64,000 nucleotides of DNA from Streptomyces bluensis (GTDB taxonomy: Bacteria; Actinomycetota; Actinomycetes; Streptomycetales; Streptomycetaceae), in the NCBI RefSeq assembly GCF_014650715.1, contig NZ_BMVM01000002.1, positions 992,001 through 1,056,000 of the forward strand, given 5' to 3'. Below are positions 63,264 through 64,000 of the stretch, piece after piece. Within the stretch, counting starts at the first letter, position 1. Each line of letters begins with the position of its first letter. The notes below the pieces were generated by a model. It was not told where the DNA came from. It did no database searches and saw nothing but the letters and a program-made list of their open reading frames with translations. A program made the translations under genes and the position numbers.

Positions 63264-63670
63264 GCCGCGACGGCCTCGTCCTTGTCGTCCCTGTACTCCT
63301 CCAGGAACTCCCGCTCCTCGGAAGTGAGCCGGCGCGGCCGCTGCGCCTCGAAGTCGAACGGCACTATCACCGTCGAGGCCCGGACGTAGACCTGGTCCGG
63401 ATCCTTGACCTCGTAGGTGAGCGTGAACGAGGCCGCCCGTACCTGCGTCACCCACAGCTCGATGTCCACCGGCGTGTGCCGGTGGACCAGCTGCCGCTTG
63501 TAGTCGATCTCGTGGCGCGCCACCACGGACCCCTGCTTGAAGTCCTTCTCCGGGCGGAACAGGAAGTCGATACGGGCTTCCTCCAGGTAGCGGAGGAAGA
63601 CCACGTTGTTGATGTGGCCGTACGCGTCCATGTCCGCCCAGCGCAGCGGGCAGCGGTAGATGTGCCGCAA
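63260..63670 (-). CDS. Acyl-CoA thioesterase, hot-dog fold
   Basis: 136 aa. The 4-hydroxybenzoyl-CoA thioesterase pattern is clear: RCPLRWADMDAYGHINNVVF, then EARIDFLF and IDYKRQLVHRHTPVDIELWV. The YGHINN aspartate and histidine are the usual catalytic region. It hydrolyses short or aromatic acyl-CoAs in the cytoplasm. TTG 63670 starts 2 bases after the EttA stop with GGGG upstream; it gives the family start RHIYRCPLRW. It overlaps the hypothetical gene by four bases. Confidence 0.88.
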   Translation of the reverse strand: MRHIYRCPLRWADMDAYGHINNVVFLRYLEEARIDFLFRPEKDFKQGSVVARHEIDYKRQLVHRHTPVDIELWVTQVRAASFTLTYEVKDPDQVYVRASTVIVPFDFEAQRPRRLTSEEREFLEEYRDDKDEAVAA

Positions 63671-63672
63671 GA

Positions 63673-64000
63673 TCAGCCCCGGGTCAGCTTCTTGTAGGTG
63701 GCGCGATGCGGACGGGCCGCGTCCGCGCCGAGCCGCTCGATCTTGTTCTTCTCGTACGACTCGAAGTTGCCCTCGAACCAGAACCACTTGGAGTCGCCCT
63801 CGTAGGCGAGGATGTGCGTCGCCACACGGTCCAGGAACCAACGGTCGTGGGAGACGACCACGGCGCAGCCGGGGAACTCCAGCAGCGCGTTCTCCAGGGA
63901 GGACAGGGTCTCCACGTCGAGGTCGTTGGTCGGCTCGTCGAGGAGCAGCAGGTTGCCGCCCTGCTTCAGGGTGAGCGCCAGGTTCAGACGGTTGCGCTCA
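63673..64000 (-). CDS. ettA: Energy-dependent translational throttle protein EttA (C-terminal part)
   Basis: About 109 codons; the start is beyond the right edge. The visible part is the end of the second ATPase domain: [15 protein letters not shown] signature end, [16 protein letters not shown]alker [41 protein letters not shown] and the C-terminal [10 protein letters not shown]. EttA binds the ribosomal E site and throttles translation at low energy. Its stop is 2 bases before the thioesterase TTG, so it heads a three-gene transcript. Confidence 0.95.
   Translation of the reverse strand, partial: ERNRLNLALTLKQGGNLLLLDEPTNDLDVETLSSLENALLEFPGCAVVVSHDRWFLDRVATHILAYEGDSKWFWFEGNFESYEKNKIERLGADAARPHRATYKKLTRG

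Overview
The window is high-GC DNA with the codon usage, GTG/TTG starts and strong purine-rich ribosome sites of a streptomycete. The genes are those of a Streptomyces chromosomal core: Nei-type glycosylase, RpiB, BioY, aspartate-semialdehyde dehydrogenase, two PepN aminopeptidases, MalQ, truncated haemoglobin O and EttA. I see no insertion sequence, prophage, CRISPR array, rRNA or tRNA. Both edges cut a gene: a membrane protein at the left and the ABC-F protein EttA on the minus strand at the right.

1-10.4 kb: CPA2-type cation/proton antiporter, a membrane SpoIIE-type phosphatase, an Eis-like acetyltransferase, an Nei-like DNA glycosylase, ribose-5-phosphate isomerase B, and two paralogous amino-acid permeases flanking BioY. 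10.4-21.1 kb: a DsbA-like protein, the first aminopeptidase N, an orphan protein with a nuclease-like C-terminus, an IclR regulator, a second SpoIIE-type phosphatase, a secreted serine hydrolase, a Tat-exported metallophosphoesterase and a Nudix hydrolase. 21.1-35.5 kb: a large secreted subtilase, an ECF sigma factor with its membrane partner, Asd, a DUF1203 protein, the second aminopeptidase N, an FAD monooxygenase, a small membrane protein, and MalQ preceded by a tiny proline-rich protein. 35.7-41.5 kb: a PadR-controlled ABC exporter with a clear operator, an MscS channel with an in-frame repeat tail beyond its stop, an HNH nuclease, and a secreted Scabin/pierisin-like ADP-ribosyltransferase.

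41.8-53.3 kb holds the most interesting locus: seven co-directional genes for a GlnX-like four-helix membrane sensor, a GlnH-like periplasmic binding protein, an unknown helical protein, a PknG-like kinase with zinc motifs and a TPR-like tail, a PP2C phosphatase with two zinc ribbons, a VWA-domain protein, and an FHA protein with zinc ribbons and a Gly-Pro linker. It combines the mycobacterial GlnX-GlnH-PknG amino-acid sensing pathway with the kinase, phosphatase and VWA combination known from TerY-P-type triads.

53.4-64 kb: a PCMT-like methyltransferase, truncated haemoglobin O, a three-gene ABC system (two very large FtsX-type permeases and an ATPase with an AbrB-like C-terminal tail), and a coupled minus-strand block of EttA, an acyl-CoA thioesterase and a hypothetical protein.

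Intergenic regions carry perfect hairpin terminators, often shared by convergent genes, and several families of short tandem repeats (16, 17, 24, 23 and 30 bp). Functions are inferred from motifs and context read directly in the sequence; no database search was run.
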